Source: Pagrus major (taxonomy: Eukaryota; Chordata; Actinopteri; Spariformes; Sparidae). Taken from it: a DNA stretch of 64,000 nucleotides. The notes below the pieces were generated by a model that saw only the letters and a program-made list of their open reading frames with translations, had not been told where the DNA came from and did not search any database. A program made the translations under genes and the position numbers. The DNA lies in NCBI RefSeq assembly GCF_040436345.1, contig NC_133232.1, forward strand, positions 37,073,683 through 37,137,682, read 5' to 3'. This document shows positions 43,566 through 54,243 of the stretch, in pieces; position 1 is the stretch's first letter, and the number at the start of each line of letters is the position of its first letter.

Positions 43566-45832
43566 TTTGACTTCAACCTCCTGAACCAGGCAGATCGTTG
43601 CCTGCAGTTCAGCTACCTTTTCCCCTCCTGAACCCCTCCAAGAAACTGTCCCGCAGGACATCAAACTCTTCTCCCTCAGCATCAATCTGAGCCAGGCTTG
43701 TTCTGCTTTTTTCAAAGGACTGCTGTGTCTGCGTTTACATTTGTTTGGGCACAAAATCGAGCTGAAAATCCACTCAGCAAGAGGACACGACAATAACTGT
43801 GATGCCTGTTTATTTTAATGTTTGTGCTTAAGAAGACGGTGGCTCAAAGGTCACTCGGAGGCTGTTTCTCCTGCACTTTGAATGGATGTATCACATTCAT
43901 ACACGAGCAGCATGTGTGAGTTGGTGGGTGTGCAGAGGCTTAATGTCTGGATGATACCAACAAATACAGAAACAGCTGGTTCCCTGATGGATTTTTGTGA
44001 TTAATATGAGGAAATTTAGCATGATATTTTTAAAAAATGTTTACAATATTACAAAGCATCCACAGTTCGACTTGTTTTGGGAAAATTGAAAATGACTGGT
44101 TGCCTTTCAGATGTATGTGTCACCTGGTATTTGACAGATGTGCTCAGGGAAAATCCACCCTGGGAAGCTCTTACACTGTCAGCCTGAGATATTAAACCTG
44201 TATGAGGAATTTACTCTTTTATTTTTACTATTTTAATTTTAGCATTCCCACTCTTCCTTAACCTGTGTCATCTACTTTTGTGTCAGGTCTGAATTTCCTA
44301 CATTTCCCAGAATGCCTTGAAACAACCCAGGAATTATTATTAAAAGGTGAGACAAACTTATCATCAAAACTTAATTAGTGTCTATTATTTATTTTATATA
44401 TTGCTACTTTTTTAACAGTGAACCAGTGGTTTCAAAGTTACCTTTTAAAATGAAGCACTTTATCGTTGTAGCTCCTCCCAAATGATTTTATGTCGGTAAA
44501 GAGAAGAATTTTATCTGCAACTTTCTGACTCCTGAAAATTCAGAATTTCAAGGTTGTATAAATGATTTTGAACTTATAAAGGGGCCGAACAACCATCTGC
44601 TATGTAACGGTGTAAAGTCAAAATCCGTCTGTGTGTTTTCTAACCACAGCCTCTCGGTTCTCTGTTGTGTGTTCAGCTGAAGGCATTCACATTCAGTTCA
44701 AACCATAAAACTTTTGCAACCTAAATCATATTTTACTTGATGTTTTAGTTTGCTAGCAATAGCAGGATAGCTAGCAAACTAATAATTATGTTACGCTGGA
44801 TGTAGGTCACTCAGCAGATCGAAGACATGGCACCAACAGAATACGTTACTTATGTACATCGGCAAAAAACGTGTGTAGAGCCTAAATATGTCACATTTCA
44901 CTCAGAACATTTGAAGGTTTATTTTGAACAAACCAGAGTTGGTGATTGTTGGAACAGTAGACAAACTAATCAAAGACAGTTTTGGTGAGTTTTATTTGGT
45001 TCATATCATGTTTGAACTAAGTAAGTGTACGATGATCTGTGAGGTAAAATGGCTGTTTTTGTGAATGGAGTCTGGTGGCTGTAAGGAGAGATGTTTCCGG
45101 GGGTGTGGCCGACGTGCCCATTTGTTCTGGTCTGAGATGCTGGCGCTCCAGTGTGACATCTAGGGGCTGTTAACGTCATGTAAATAACCTTTAGGAGAAA
45201 CCATAAAGATTACAGAAGACATTCAATATGTGTATTATGTTTTTTACTTTTTAATAATAATCTTGGGAACCCCTCATATTTATCTTTAGGCCGAGCCTGA
45301 GCCTTCCCCTCAGGTTGGATATGATAAATCAGACCACAACATTTGGTCATTAATCACAGGAGTACCAACAATACAACAACAAACAATGAAATCAGTTAAT
45401 ACCATTTTACCAACAGTGTAAGTATTCAGGGTGGATTTTCCCTTTGAATCACATGATTAAGTCAGAGGACACTTTGGCTAAGTGTCGGGCTTATAGTTCG
45501 TTCCATAGGTGATGAATTAACAACACACACTTTCGTGTTGAGTTCACTAACATGACATCTTTACTGAGATCTGTCTCGCTTTCATAGTGATTACATATGT
45601 TTAAAGTGGAGAAAAACTTTCTCAAGCCAAATTGTTTTTTTACCGTAGGTCTCAGGTCTTTAGTGGTCCATCAGTTATGTGCTTATTTCTGCTTTTTAAT
45701 ACCCCTCAGTAGCTATGGATACATACATTTAAAAGATATTGAACGAGTGAATGTATTCAAGAGCTATATTTGTTATTTTGTATTACTTTACTGATGACGT
45801 TGATATGCTGAATTTATCACTAACGCATTTGG

Positions 45833-45861
45833 CCCCCCCCCCCCACACACACACACACACC
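45833..45861. repeat. Poly-C and (CA)n run
   Basis: C13 followed by nine CA units. Intergenic. Confidence 0.9.
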
Positions 45862-46899
45862 TGGCCTCCATGTTTACAGGTTAGATCGGCAGCTGCTGTC
45901 AGCGTCTGGTGAAAAATGAGACAATCCGGTCATGGGACAAGCGAATGCTGTCAATCAAGTAGTCGAAAACCAGTAGAGTGATTTGCACGGTTGATGGTGT
46001 CGATGCGCTCTGAAAAATAATGTCCATCTTAACGGAATTTTTCCAGTCCAGCTAACTGTCCCTGAGTATGCTAAACTGTGAACAAGATGAAATAAAAAAA
46101 TACATTTCAGTGTTTACACCTTACATTTGTGATTATAAGAAAGAGCTGACACGAGTAGCTTTGATGCTAGCTTTTTGATTCCCTGCTGTTAGCATCAAAG
46201 TTGTGTCACTTAATCCAACTAAACCAACTGATTGGCTTCCAAACTATATAAAATATTTAATATCCTCTTTCCCTTTGCAGTGACCTTTTAATATTTTTAC
46301 ACACACAGATACTTAGGCTTATTATCCAGGCTAGTTAGCTAGCTGCTACAGCTAGCTAACTTTCTTGTTCTGCAGCTCATATAGGTACTACTATACATGA
46401 ACAGTACTGCATACTAACATTTACATGTGAAGGCTATATAAAAATGAATAAAACCTTGCAATGATGTAAATTCAAAATGGCTTCAGTTAGCATAAGATTA
46501 GCCTTGTTGAAAGTTTTATTTTTTTTACTTGTTTCTTGTTAAGATGGACATTTTTTAAGTCCGTGTGTGCTCACTTTGACAAGACTCATTATTTTCTTGT
46601 CTGCTATAGTGTGGATGTGACCCATCATGGGAGAAAAGTGGTATGATTACTCTAAGTGCTTAAACTAGATATATCGTGTAGACCTATCCGAACTCTGGAT
46701 GGACGCCGTCAGTGGTCACTGGTTTGGACTGTGATGCTCCAAAGTTGGGCACTGATGGAGCCACTGAAGAGGAGCTTTTTATGTGGTGGTGAAAAGAGAG
46801 TGTATAAATTGTGAATAAACTTTGAAAGTCAATTTATTGTCATTTCATTGTCATTCTTTATTGCAGTTTTGTTAACAGCTTCTGTTATTATGCAAGCAG

Positions 46900-47345
46900 A
46901 AGTGTCTCAAAGGGGCAGTGTGGAAGATATGGCCAACATTTCAGTTTTAAGGAGACCTGTTGTGCTTTTTCATTTGGATCCTTTCCTTCAGTTTGTTATA
47001 AAGCTTCTTGCGCATGTGGAAGAAATAAAGTTAAAAGTCAGCACCGACAGAAGCTCCTCTCTCCTACAGAAAACACGGCTCCTGAAACGCCTCTTCAGTA
47101 GTCCCGCCTTTAATTCATTTGCATAATTTATGCCTAGTGGCTAGTTTGGCAGGTACGAATTGATTTAGCACAGCTGCTCTGCTGTTAGCGGTGCTGGCTC
47201 AGGCGTGTGTGAGCTGACCAATCAGAGCAGACTGGGTATTCCTTCAATAAACAGGAGCTAAAACAGTATTTATGAGAAAACTGACGTGAACCTATTCTAG
47301 TAGTAACCCAAAATAAAACTATGAACCTGAACATGAATATTATAC
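46900..47345 (-). mobile_element. Diverged fragment related to the 33181-33923 element
   Basis: GAGCTGACCAATCAGAGCAG followed by ACTGGGTATTCC is the inverse of the block ACCCAGTCTGCTCTGATTGG plus TCAGCTC in the 33181-33923 element, and neighbouring CAGGCGTG/GCTCAGG sequence also fits. Ends uncertain. Confidence 0.4.
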
Positions 47346-49177
47346 AAGCATAACAGTGTTCTAGTGAACGTGAACGTATGATAGATGTTATTATGCCTTA
47401 TGTAAAACAAATGACCTGTAACATGAGACATTTAGCTCACAGTGTATCTTAAGACACTAACACAACTCTGCACATTGTAATGTGGTGCTGCCACTGCTGG
47501 ACACAACCCACTTGTTTGCGTTACTGGTCAGCTATTTTCAATAGGAGATGATTATCTCCTTCCATAAGCTTCGCTCTGAGGTTTTTTCTCTGGCACCGAG
47601 CAGTATGTGAATGAACACCGGGAGCAAAACCACACATGCCGACTCATTCCTCCTTCTGAACAGTCTCATGTAGGAGAAAAAATAAAAACACTTGGAAACA
47701 CAGAAGCAGCGGTTCAGAGGAAATCTATTTTACTGTGTTTGTTTGCACATCAAACGCTGTGTTGGAAGTTGTACATTACGTTATGTACAGACCATCTTTA
47801 GCTTGAGGGGTTAAACTGTGCACTTACCAGCAGGAGCTCCAGTGCTGTAACATTATGTACTTAAAGGAGCTCTGGAGAAAAGTACTGACGAATTTAATTG
47901 CATTATATTGTTTACTGTAACAAGTAAAATTCACTGGTTGAGAGACAGAAAAGAAAATGCTACATATCCCACATTATTGATGTTTCATAGCTTTTTATTT
48001 AAATCATAAATGCTGTGTGTGTATGTGTAAGAAATGTGTCTTTTCCTTTTAATTGATCTTTTTTGATAAGTTAAAACGATCTGTTTCACTTGAGAAAGTC
48101 TCTCTGCTCTCAGTATATCAGCAAACGATGCATTTACACAGGCTGAAAGTCACATCAGACAAAGTCTGTCAGTGAATATGCTGCAATCTGAAGGAGACAC
48201 AAACCGTCAGGGGGTGGAGCAGAGAGGATTTTAAAGTGTCCAGTGATTTTGTGTTTAGCAGCTCAAGAATTTCATATCAAAAGAAGGAAAAGAGTTCATC
48301 CTAAAATGGTGATAAAATGACATGAAAGTCATTATTTATTCCGATTATCTTTAGAAAACTCTGCTTTATGTATCCATGGACATTATGTGACGTTATGTGT
48401 TTTTTTGGACGCTACAATTCTTTTCACTCCACTTGCTGAAGCTAAATCTCTTCCTGATGTGTTGACAACTCATAATGGGACCTTTTTCTCCAAAATAAAG
48501 CCATTTAAGACGCCCTACCCCACCCAGACGACCACGCTGCCCCACCCTTTACTATCAGACCAGACGACCACGCTGCCCCTGGTCTCATACAGTCACTTCT
48601 TGTTCTTTTAATTGGCACAGGAACTACTCACCACACACCGCACTGAACTGAGCCTGGCATGTGTGAGTGACTTCCACTCACGTTTCTTCGTGGCTGTGCC
48701 GTCTAATTGTGTTTATGTTTGGAGGGAAATGATAGGCTTCGCTGCCTGGTTGTGAGCTCCAGCTGCCTTTTAAAACAGGAAAGAACTTGAGGGCTTCAGG
48801 CGGCTCGTTTCCATGAGTGTATTCTCAGACACAACACATTTCTTTTTCATTGAGATGTAGTCAGCAGACACGAGAGGATTATCCAAAACTATGATGTTTG
48901 CATGATTACATGAACCCTCTGGCAAGAAAAATGTGTGAGAAATTGTTCTTTAAGATGCAGTTGACATAATTCAGATTCCTTTCTGTGTGACAGTTTGTAT
49001 TATTACATAAGACCTGGATGAACGTGAGCATCACTGCCAACATCTCATGTGGCCCTTGCTTTCTCCAGACAGCAATAACTGATGCTGTCACTGTTCTCCT
49101 CCTCCTCCCCTTCAGCTTTCGTTTAGTCTGACTGCTTTTTTTTTCGTACCCTGAATTCCCTCTTTGTCAGCTTGGCC

Positions 49178-49186
49178 AATAAATAG
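49178..49186 (+). promoter_or_regulatory. TATA-like box of fgfbp2
   Basis: AATAAATAG, overlapping a CCAAT (TTGGCCAAT), lies about 70 bases before the start codon. A transcription start near 49210 would give a 5' leader of about 40 bases. Position and sequence fit a TATA promoter; not proven. Confidence 0.5.
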
Positions 49187-49252
49187 CAGGAGGGACCCTC
49201 AGCTCGAGCAGTCCCTCCGTCCTCCTCTGCCACTCAGCATCTGTCTGACACC

Positions 49253-49888
49253 ATGTGGACCCAGGCCAGCGCCCTGCTGCTACTGCTCGCCTGCTGCCTT
49301 CAGTCAGCTGAGGCTCAGGGCGTCAGGAGGCAAAGCATCTGGGAAGATCCCATCAAATTCAAAACCAAGGACAATGACTTCTGCAACATGATCATCACCG
49401 GTCAAGGGAACTTCACCAGGCTGAGGTTGTCCTGCCAGGGCAGCAAGCGCTCCTACTGGTGTGAATACCTGGGCACGCCTCAAACCTGCCGCTCCTACAG
49501 CAAAAACCCTCGTCACTACTTCATCCAGATGATGTGGGGCCTCAGGAAGCTCCACAACGCCTGTCAGGCGCCAAGGCAGATCAAACCTCACATGTGCAGG
49601 ACGGCAAGTGATGACTCTCAGATGGTCTTCTCATCTGCTTCTTTCTCCCGGCTGTGGTCAGAGGGGTCTTCCAGACCAGGAAGGCCTGCAAGACCTCCTG
49701 CACCTACAAGGCCTGATTCACCAAGGAAACCCGTTCGAGTCCCACCGAGGGTAAGGACCACACAGAGAAGCAGACCACAGCCGACGACACCTCCTGTTGA
49801 GACAAATGCCAAGAGGATGGCTCGGCAGTACTGCTGGAGGTCACTTCAAGGCATCTGCAGATACGTCATCGGATTGTTTCGGAATTAA
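49253..49888 (+). CDS. Fibroblast growth factor-binding protein 2 (FGFBP2-like), 211 aa
   Basis: FGF-binding proteins are secreted carriers; FGFBP1 releases FGFs from heparan sulfate, and FGFBP2 (Ksp37) is the related paralogue. The coding region is one exon, as in the family. Residues 1-21 form a signal peptide (LLLLLACCLQSAEA). The mature part has eight cysteines (residues 44, 61, 70, 79, 104, 115, 194, 202). Diagnostic blocks are YWCEYLGTPQTCRSY, LRKLHNACQ and the C-terminal YCWRSLQGIC-YVIGLFRN, which match human FGFBP2 (YWCEYRGQPSMC, LRRLHHACQ, HCWKPFQALC...ISFFRG) better than FGFBP1. Residues about 135-185 are a Pro/Arg/Thr-rich linker of low complexity. One N-F-T sequon is at residue 53. 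The start ATG has a good context (ACACCATGT). It lies 6.3 kb downstream of prom1 on the same strand. Confidence 0.93.
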   Translation: MWTQASALLLLLACCLQSAEAQGVRRQSIWEDPIKFKTKDNDFCNMIITGQGNFTRLRLSCQGSKRSYWCEYLGTPQTCRSYSKNPRHYFIQMMWGLRKLHNACQAPRQIKPHMCRTASDDSQMVFSSASFSRLWSEGSSRPGRPARPPAPTRPDSPRKPVRVPPRVRTTQRSRPQPTTPPVETNAKRMARQYCWRSLQGICRYVIGLFRN

Positions 49889-49896
49889 CGAGGAGG

Positions 49897-50095
49897 GTAA
49901 GGAAGGCCTGTTCATTAACACACAGCTTTTATTAGGTCGTTTCATGACTAATCGAAAAGCACTGTGGCGGGATGAGGGACTGTGTTTAAATCAAGTTTGC
50001 CTCCAGCGTTCATTTGAGAAAGTCTAACTTTTTTCTTTCTTTTGCTTTAAAAAAAAACTGATGCAAATCTTTTCCCCCCTCTCTGTTATTCACAG
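49897..50095 (+). other. Intron in the 3' untranslated region of fgfbp2
   Basis: Donor GGAGG/GTAAGG lies 8 bases after the stop codon, and the acceptor CTCTCTGTTATTCACAG ends at 50095. This fits a two-exon FGFBP2 gene with all coding sequence in exon 1. Confidence 0.65.
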
Positions 50096-50640
50096 ATGTG
50101 TTTAAATTGCGATGAAGATAACTTCTGCTGTCTCATTAAATGGCCCTTGAAAGGAAATTCAAGACCAGGAGTCTGTTCGACCGAGCTAGAAGAACTGTAG
50201 TGCTCTCCTCAGGAGAAGTGATGGTACTGCTGTGACGTCCAAAGCTGGATTTATTACTGAACCCTGCATGCATCATCTTCCAAATGTCACAGCTGGAAAA
50301 AAAAAAACCCTGTCTCAAATGTGTTTTGAAAAAGTGGTTCCCACAGTAAGTTCTAGTTTATCTTGTGGGAAAGTTTCTGCAGCTGCACAATCAACTACAG
50401 CGATATATGAGCCCAGGACAGGAGAGGCAGAAAACTCATTCGTGTCACTTATTTGTACTTGTGTTTGTTTACTTGTATATTGCATCACTTAATATTACCT
50501 TGAATATTATAATACAATAAGGTTTGTTTTTTTCGGTCTGAAAAAGGCAGTGATTTCTTCTGATGCGGACACATGTGACACTATACTGAATGTGAAAATG
50601 ATTGTATTAAATAAATAAACATCCTTCTTAATTTTTCTGT
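50096..50640 (+). other. fgfbp2 3' untranslated exon and poly(A) signal
   Basis: Overlapping AATAAA signals occur at 50609-50614 and 50613-50618, giving a 3' exon of about 540 bases. Exact cleavage site not determined. Confidence 0.55.
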
Positions 50641-52223
50641 GTTTTTCCTTCTTAATACAAATGTTACGCTTGAGGAGATTTGAAAGCACAAGAGCAGCAA
50701 AAAAATCCTCATGGAAATCATCATTATGATCATATTGTCAATAGTGGGATTACCTGCTACACCGTCTTTGACCTTTAGGCGCCGCTGTTGCTTCAGTTAA
50801 ACAGACCACCGAGTTCAATCAGCAGGTGATTTCCTCCTGCAGGGACATCTGGCTGTTTCAAGATATCTCCAGTCATTTTATCTTTGGCACACTGAACTGG
50901 ACATATGGTCCAGTGAAGGTCACTCAGAGTTATTTGCATTTGTTTATATTAAATGCCTTAAAAGAGAAGTTGCTATGAAGCAGGTGGTACAGCTCCAAGC
51001 AGCCAAAACAGATTTTAGTCACAATATCTCAATATAAATCAGGTGTTTACAGGTTTTTGAACGCTTTTGATTTAATACTCTCAGTAAATGTTGTTGATGA
51101 GAAGTGCAGGATCACCCAAAGCTGACAGCTCAACAAAGAAAGAAAAAGGAGAACTGATGTAAGTTCAGCTCTGTCTTTTCCTGCTCGTTATTGCTGCATC
51201 TTTTTACACTTTGAATCCTTAACACGACAGGTGAATCTGCATAATATAACAAAGACAAGTAGTATTTTTCCACATATATGGACGCACAGAAACCTAGTTT
51301 AAATATTTTCTGCATCATAGCAGTGCTCTCTCTGGCTCAGGTATCTGAAGGCATCAGTTCCCTCTGGGCCTCCAGCTGCTGCTCCAAAATAATCACTCAT
51401 AACAAGACATTCAATACCAATTTTTCTTACTTGACACTCTTTGATGTTTGGTGATACGGACACATTTTGCTCTGTTCTCAATATTGTAGTAAGTATTGTA
51501 ATTTAGTTTTACAGTAGATTTATTTGTAGATATATTCATTTATATATTATATATATTGATTTATTCATTCACATTTTTACTGATACTTTTGGGTCTGATC
51601 AGAATCTATATCACTTCTGTAGTCATTTAACGTCTCAACCACATTATTCCTCAGTTGTCAGAAATTAAAGTCAACATTTTTATTGTCCAAATTTTGACTG
51701 TGGGAGAAACCGGAGCACCCGGAGAAAACCCACGCCAACACAGCAAGAGTCGAGGTTGGTGTGCCTTTTGATTTATGTGAGGCCGCAGTGTCTTGAATCT
51801 TTGGCATTTGCAGCTTTTCCACCTGCAGCTGTTGTTGTTGTCTTTAAGAGTGTGACGATAATTCAGACCTCAAGAACCAAGAAGGAGAGACAGAGATACA
51901 GGGTGTCACAGTGCATGGTAGAGTGGGGAAAACCAGTCCACGTAGTTTTAGGTGAAATGATCTCAGATGATTTGTGTTTTTATGTCATCTGATTTTACCA
52001 GAATCATTTCATTAATGTGACCATTTAGCATGTTAAAAAACTGCATTTCAAGCTCCTTCTAAAGACAACCATGTCTTGGTTTGAGGTGTCCCTGCCTCTG
52101 CAAGCTGTATTGAATAAAAAATGATTTTATAGGCAGCAATTTGACTCAAAATACCTCCTAAAGACTGCCCTTCCATTGGCTGACTAGTAGTGAACTCAAC
52201 AAACTGTGTAAGCCCTCCAGTCA

Positions 52224-52228
<5 letters not shown>
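50641..52228. other. Intergenic DNA between fgfbp2 and fgfbp1
   Basis: AT-rich unique sequence; no gene or repeat family recognised apart from a TA-rich run near 51530-51565. Confidence 0.7.

Positions 52229-52304
<76 letters not shown>
52229..52304. repeat. (TG)n tract next to the fgfbp1 leader exon
   Basis: About 75 bases of uninterrupted TG dinucleotides ending directly before the presumed fgfbp1 first exon. Long TG tracts can adopt Z-DNA and vary in length between individuals. Confidence 0.95.
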
Positions 52305-52306
<2 letters not shown>

Positions 52307-52402
52307 AAGGGGAGGGCTGATCTGCAGCAGCAGACTGTAGCTGCAGGTGAAGGCGACTCTCAGCTGTCAGGACTGTAAACCGAAGTTTACTCTGAACTTC
52401 AG
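52305..52402 (+). other. Presumed 5' untranslated exon of fgfbp1
   Basis: The sequence GGAAGGGGAGGGCTGATCTG through AACTTCAG ends in donor CTTCAG/GTACGT at 52403. It pairs with the acceptor TCCTCTTGCAG at 53431, 19 bases before the start codon. The 5' end is unknown. Confidence 0.5.
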
Positions 52403-53431
52403 GTACGTTGAATCATTACTGCTTCATCTGTAGCGATGCCTCATAACTAATTCATTTGGTGTTAGTGCAGTATCAGAACTTGTGCAGGAGTGTGTGTGGG
52501 GGAGCTGCTATTTACTTCAGTAATTTTCCTTTTTTAACAGTTATTACCGTAATGTTATAATTTATATATTCCTACACCGAGTTAAAAGCTCCTAAATGGT
52601 ATTTATCTATTTAAATTCCTGACTTTTTTCTGCTGTATCCATTTTATGTTGCTACACAGTGTGTTTGCACTTATAGCAGTGCTGTCATTTGTTTTACTTT
52701 ATATTTCTATCTCTCACTTTTGAATCCTGAATTATTCTTATTTGGCTCATTTTTAAACTTAAATTTATTTCAGTCTTTATGTGACTTTTTGAAATGCCTT
52801 GTGTCTCACTGTAACACTCTTTAATGCCTTTCTGTCTCATGTAAAGCACTTCAGCTGCTTCAACAGGAGTTGTGCTTTTTCTTGTCTTAGAGTCACTGTG
52901 TTAAAGTTTCAGTCTCACTCTCAACTCAAATCCTGGTGCCGTCCGTATGTGATGAGTCGGTAATGAGACTAAAATTGTGTTACACTATGATACAATACGG
53001 TACAATACATCACAGTACGTTACGTTATGATGCGTTGCAGTACAATACAATACAATATGATATGTTATGATACCATATGATATGTTGCGTTGCAATACGA
53101 GCAGTTACAATACGATACGTCATGTTGTGTTCCAGTACAATACAGTGCGATACAGTTAGATACAGTACGTTACAATACATGCCACATGATACGATTTGAT
53201 ACGTTGTGATTTGATACGATACAATATACCTTTTGTCCCTGTAAGGAAATTTGTCTCTGACTCAAATGCTGTGCACATATAACTGCCTTCACAGGTTGAG
53301 TCTTCAGCAGGAAAACCAGCAGTTTCCCTCTAAAACACAGGTCTAAAAGGGGATTATAATGTTTCTTTTAAAGAGGGGAACTGAGCAGGATTTGAGGTTA
53401 GAGATCTAAATCTGAATTTATCCTCTTGCAG
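52403..53431 (+). other. fgfbp1 leader intron with a degenerate pentamer array
   Basis: Holds an imperfect array of 5-base units (TACAATACGATAC type) from about 52978 to 53226, bordered on the right by TTTTGTCCCTGTAAGGAAAT, a LINE-tail-like sequence. It also holds a possible fragment of the palindromic 21339-21509 element at 52899-52985 (CAGTCTCACTCTCAACTCA and its rough inverse). Confidence 0.6.
52978..53226. repeat. Degenerate TACAA/TACGA pentamer satellite
   Basis: Nearly 250 bases of TACAATACRATACGTTAYG-like sequence with a period of 5 (and 10) and many single-base changes and phase slips. Confidence 0.85.
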
Positions 53432-53450
53432 AGTGTGTTGTGCTGATTTC

Positions 53451-54083
53451 ATGGCTCTCCTCACCAACGTCACCATCCTGCTGGTCCTGGCTTGTATTTC
53501 CCATCAGCTGATGTTGAGCAGCTGTCAGAAGAGCCATGGACGGAGGGGACGAGGGGTGGACAGAGGACAACACAAGGACAGGCCAGGGGTAAAGGTGAGC
53601 CGTCAGCCCAAATCTGTCTCTGCACAGCCCATTAAGGGCAAAATGGTCACCAAAGACAAATCAGAGTGCACGTGGGCAGCAACAGGTGACGACCTTTACG
53701 TCCTCGGACTCACCTGCAAGAAGGGGGGCAGGAGCTTCAGCTGCGAGTACGTCGCCAGGCCATCTGTTTGTCCCCAGTACGCTTCCAATGTCAAACTTTA
53801 CTGGAAGCAAATGGCCAGGGCGCTGAGGAAGCAGAAGGATTTGTGCCAGGACAGTAAAGCGCTGGTCAAGGCGGGTCTGTGCAGAAGAGCTGCCAGAGAG
53901 GCTCATTTCAGACTCCACCATGCTCAGAGGAAGACCGACTCGCCTTCCACCCCACGGCCTGCACCCGGAGCTGTCAAATCCTGTAAGGATGATAACAAGA
54001 AGCTGGCAGAGGAGTACTGCAACAACTCCTGGACCAGCGTTTGCACCTTCTTTTTTACTATGGTGCAGGATTATGACTGCTGA
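53451..54083 (+). CDS. Fibroblast growth factor-binding protein 1 (FGFBP1-like), 210 aa
   Basis: Secreted carrier that frees FGFs from the matrix. The coding region is a single exon. The start is placed at ATG 53451 (MALLTNVTILLVLACISHQL), because the frame upstream has no ATG and runs into the acceptor at 53431. Residues 1 to about 24 are a signal peptide. A basic stretch (residues 27-70, GRRGRG...KGKMVTKDK) corresponds to the heparin-binding N-terminal region of the family. Ten cysteines at 73, 89, 98, 107, 132, 144, 178, 190, 198 and 210 match the FGFBP1 number. Diagnostic blocks: GKMVTKDKSECTWAAT, YWKQMARALRKQKDLC, CNNSWTSVCTFFFTMVQD and C-terminal Cys; human FGFBP1 has GKFVTKDQANCRWAAT, YWKQVARNLRSQKDIC and TFFLSIVQDTSC. 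One N-N-S sequon at residue 191. It follows fgfbp2 in tandem, 3.6 kb apart. Confidence 0.94.
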   Translation: MALLTNVTILLVLACISHQLMLSSCQKSHGRRGRGVDRGQHKDRPGVKVSRQPKSVSAQPIKGKMVTKDKSECTWAATGDDLYVLGLTCKKGGRSFSCEYVARPSVCPQYASNVKLYWKQMARALRKQKDLCQDSKALVKAGLCRRAAREAHFRLHHAQRKTDSPSTPRPAPGAVKSCKDDNKKLAEEYCNNSWTSVCTFFFTMVQDYDC

Positions 54084-54237
54084 GGTGGAAAAAAGTGAAA
54101 AACTGACATAAATTCAGCTCACAATCAACAGTACTTCTCTTATTATAGATCCTTTAAAGTATATCATCAGAATCATTTCTGTAGATTTTATGTACTTTTC
54201 TGGTATTTCAACATTGTTAACTGTGGTTCTAACCCTC

Positions 54238-54243
54238 AATAAA
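54238..54243 (+). terminator. Poly(A) signal of fgfbp1
   Basis: AATAAA 155 bases after the stop codon. Confidence 0.65.

Larger units (their letters stand above)
43570..49170. other. Intergenic DNA between prom1 and fgfbp2
   Basis: No exon was recognised on either strand. It contains small inverted repeats (44745-44782, TTAGTTTGCTAGC; 46335-46361, GTTAGCTAGCTG), a poly-C/(CA)n run at 45833-45861, a diverged transposon fragment near 46900-47345 and a direct repeat of 20 bases (CCAGACGACCACGCTGCCCC) near 48524 and 48562. Confidence 0.75.

Noticed and set aside
46848..47126. 92-aa + strand frame with a signal-like N-terminus
   Set aside because: It overlaps a diverged transposon fragment and matches no family I know.
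53433..53450. Start of fgfbp1 at 53433
   Set aside because: That codon is GTG and lies right after an intron acceptor; the first ATG, 53451, gives a normal signal peptide.
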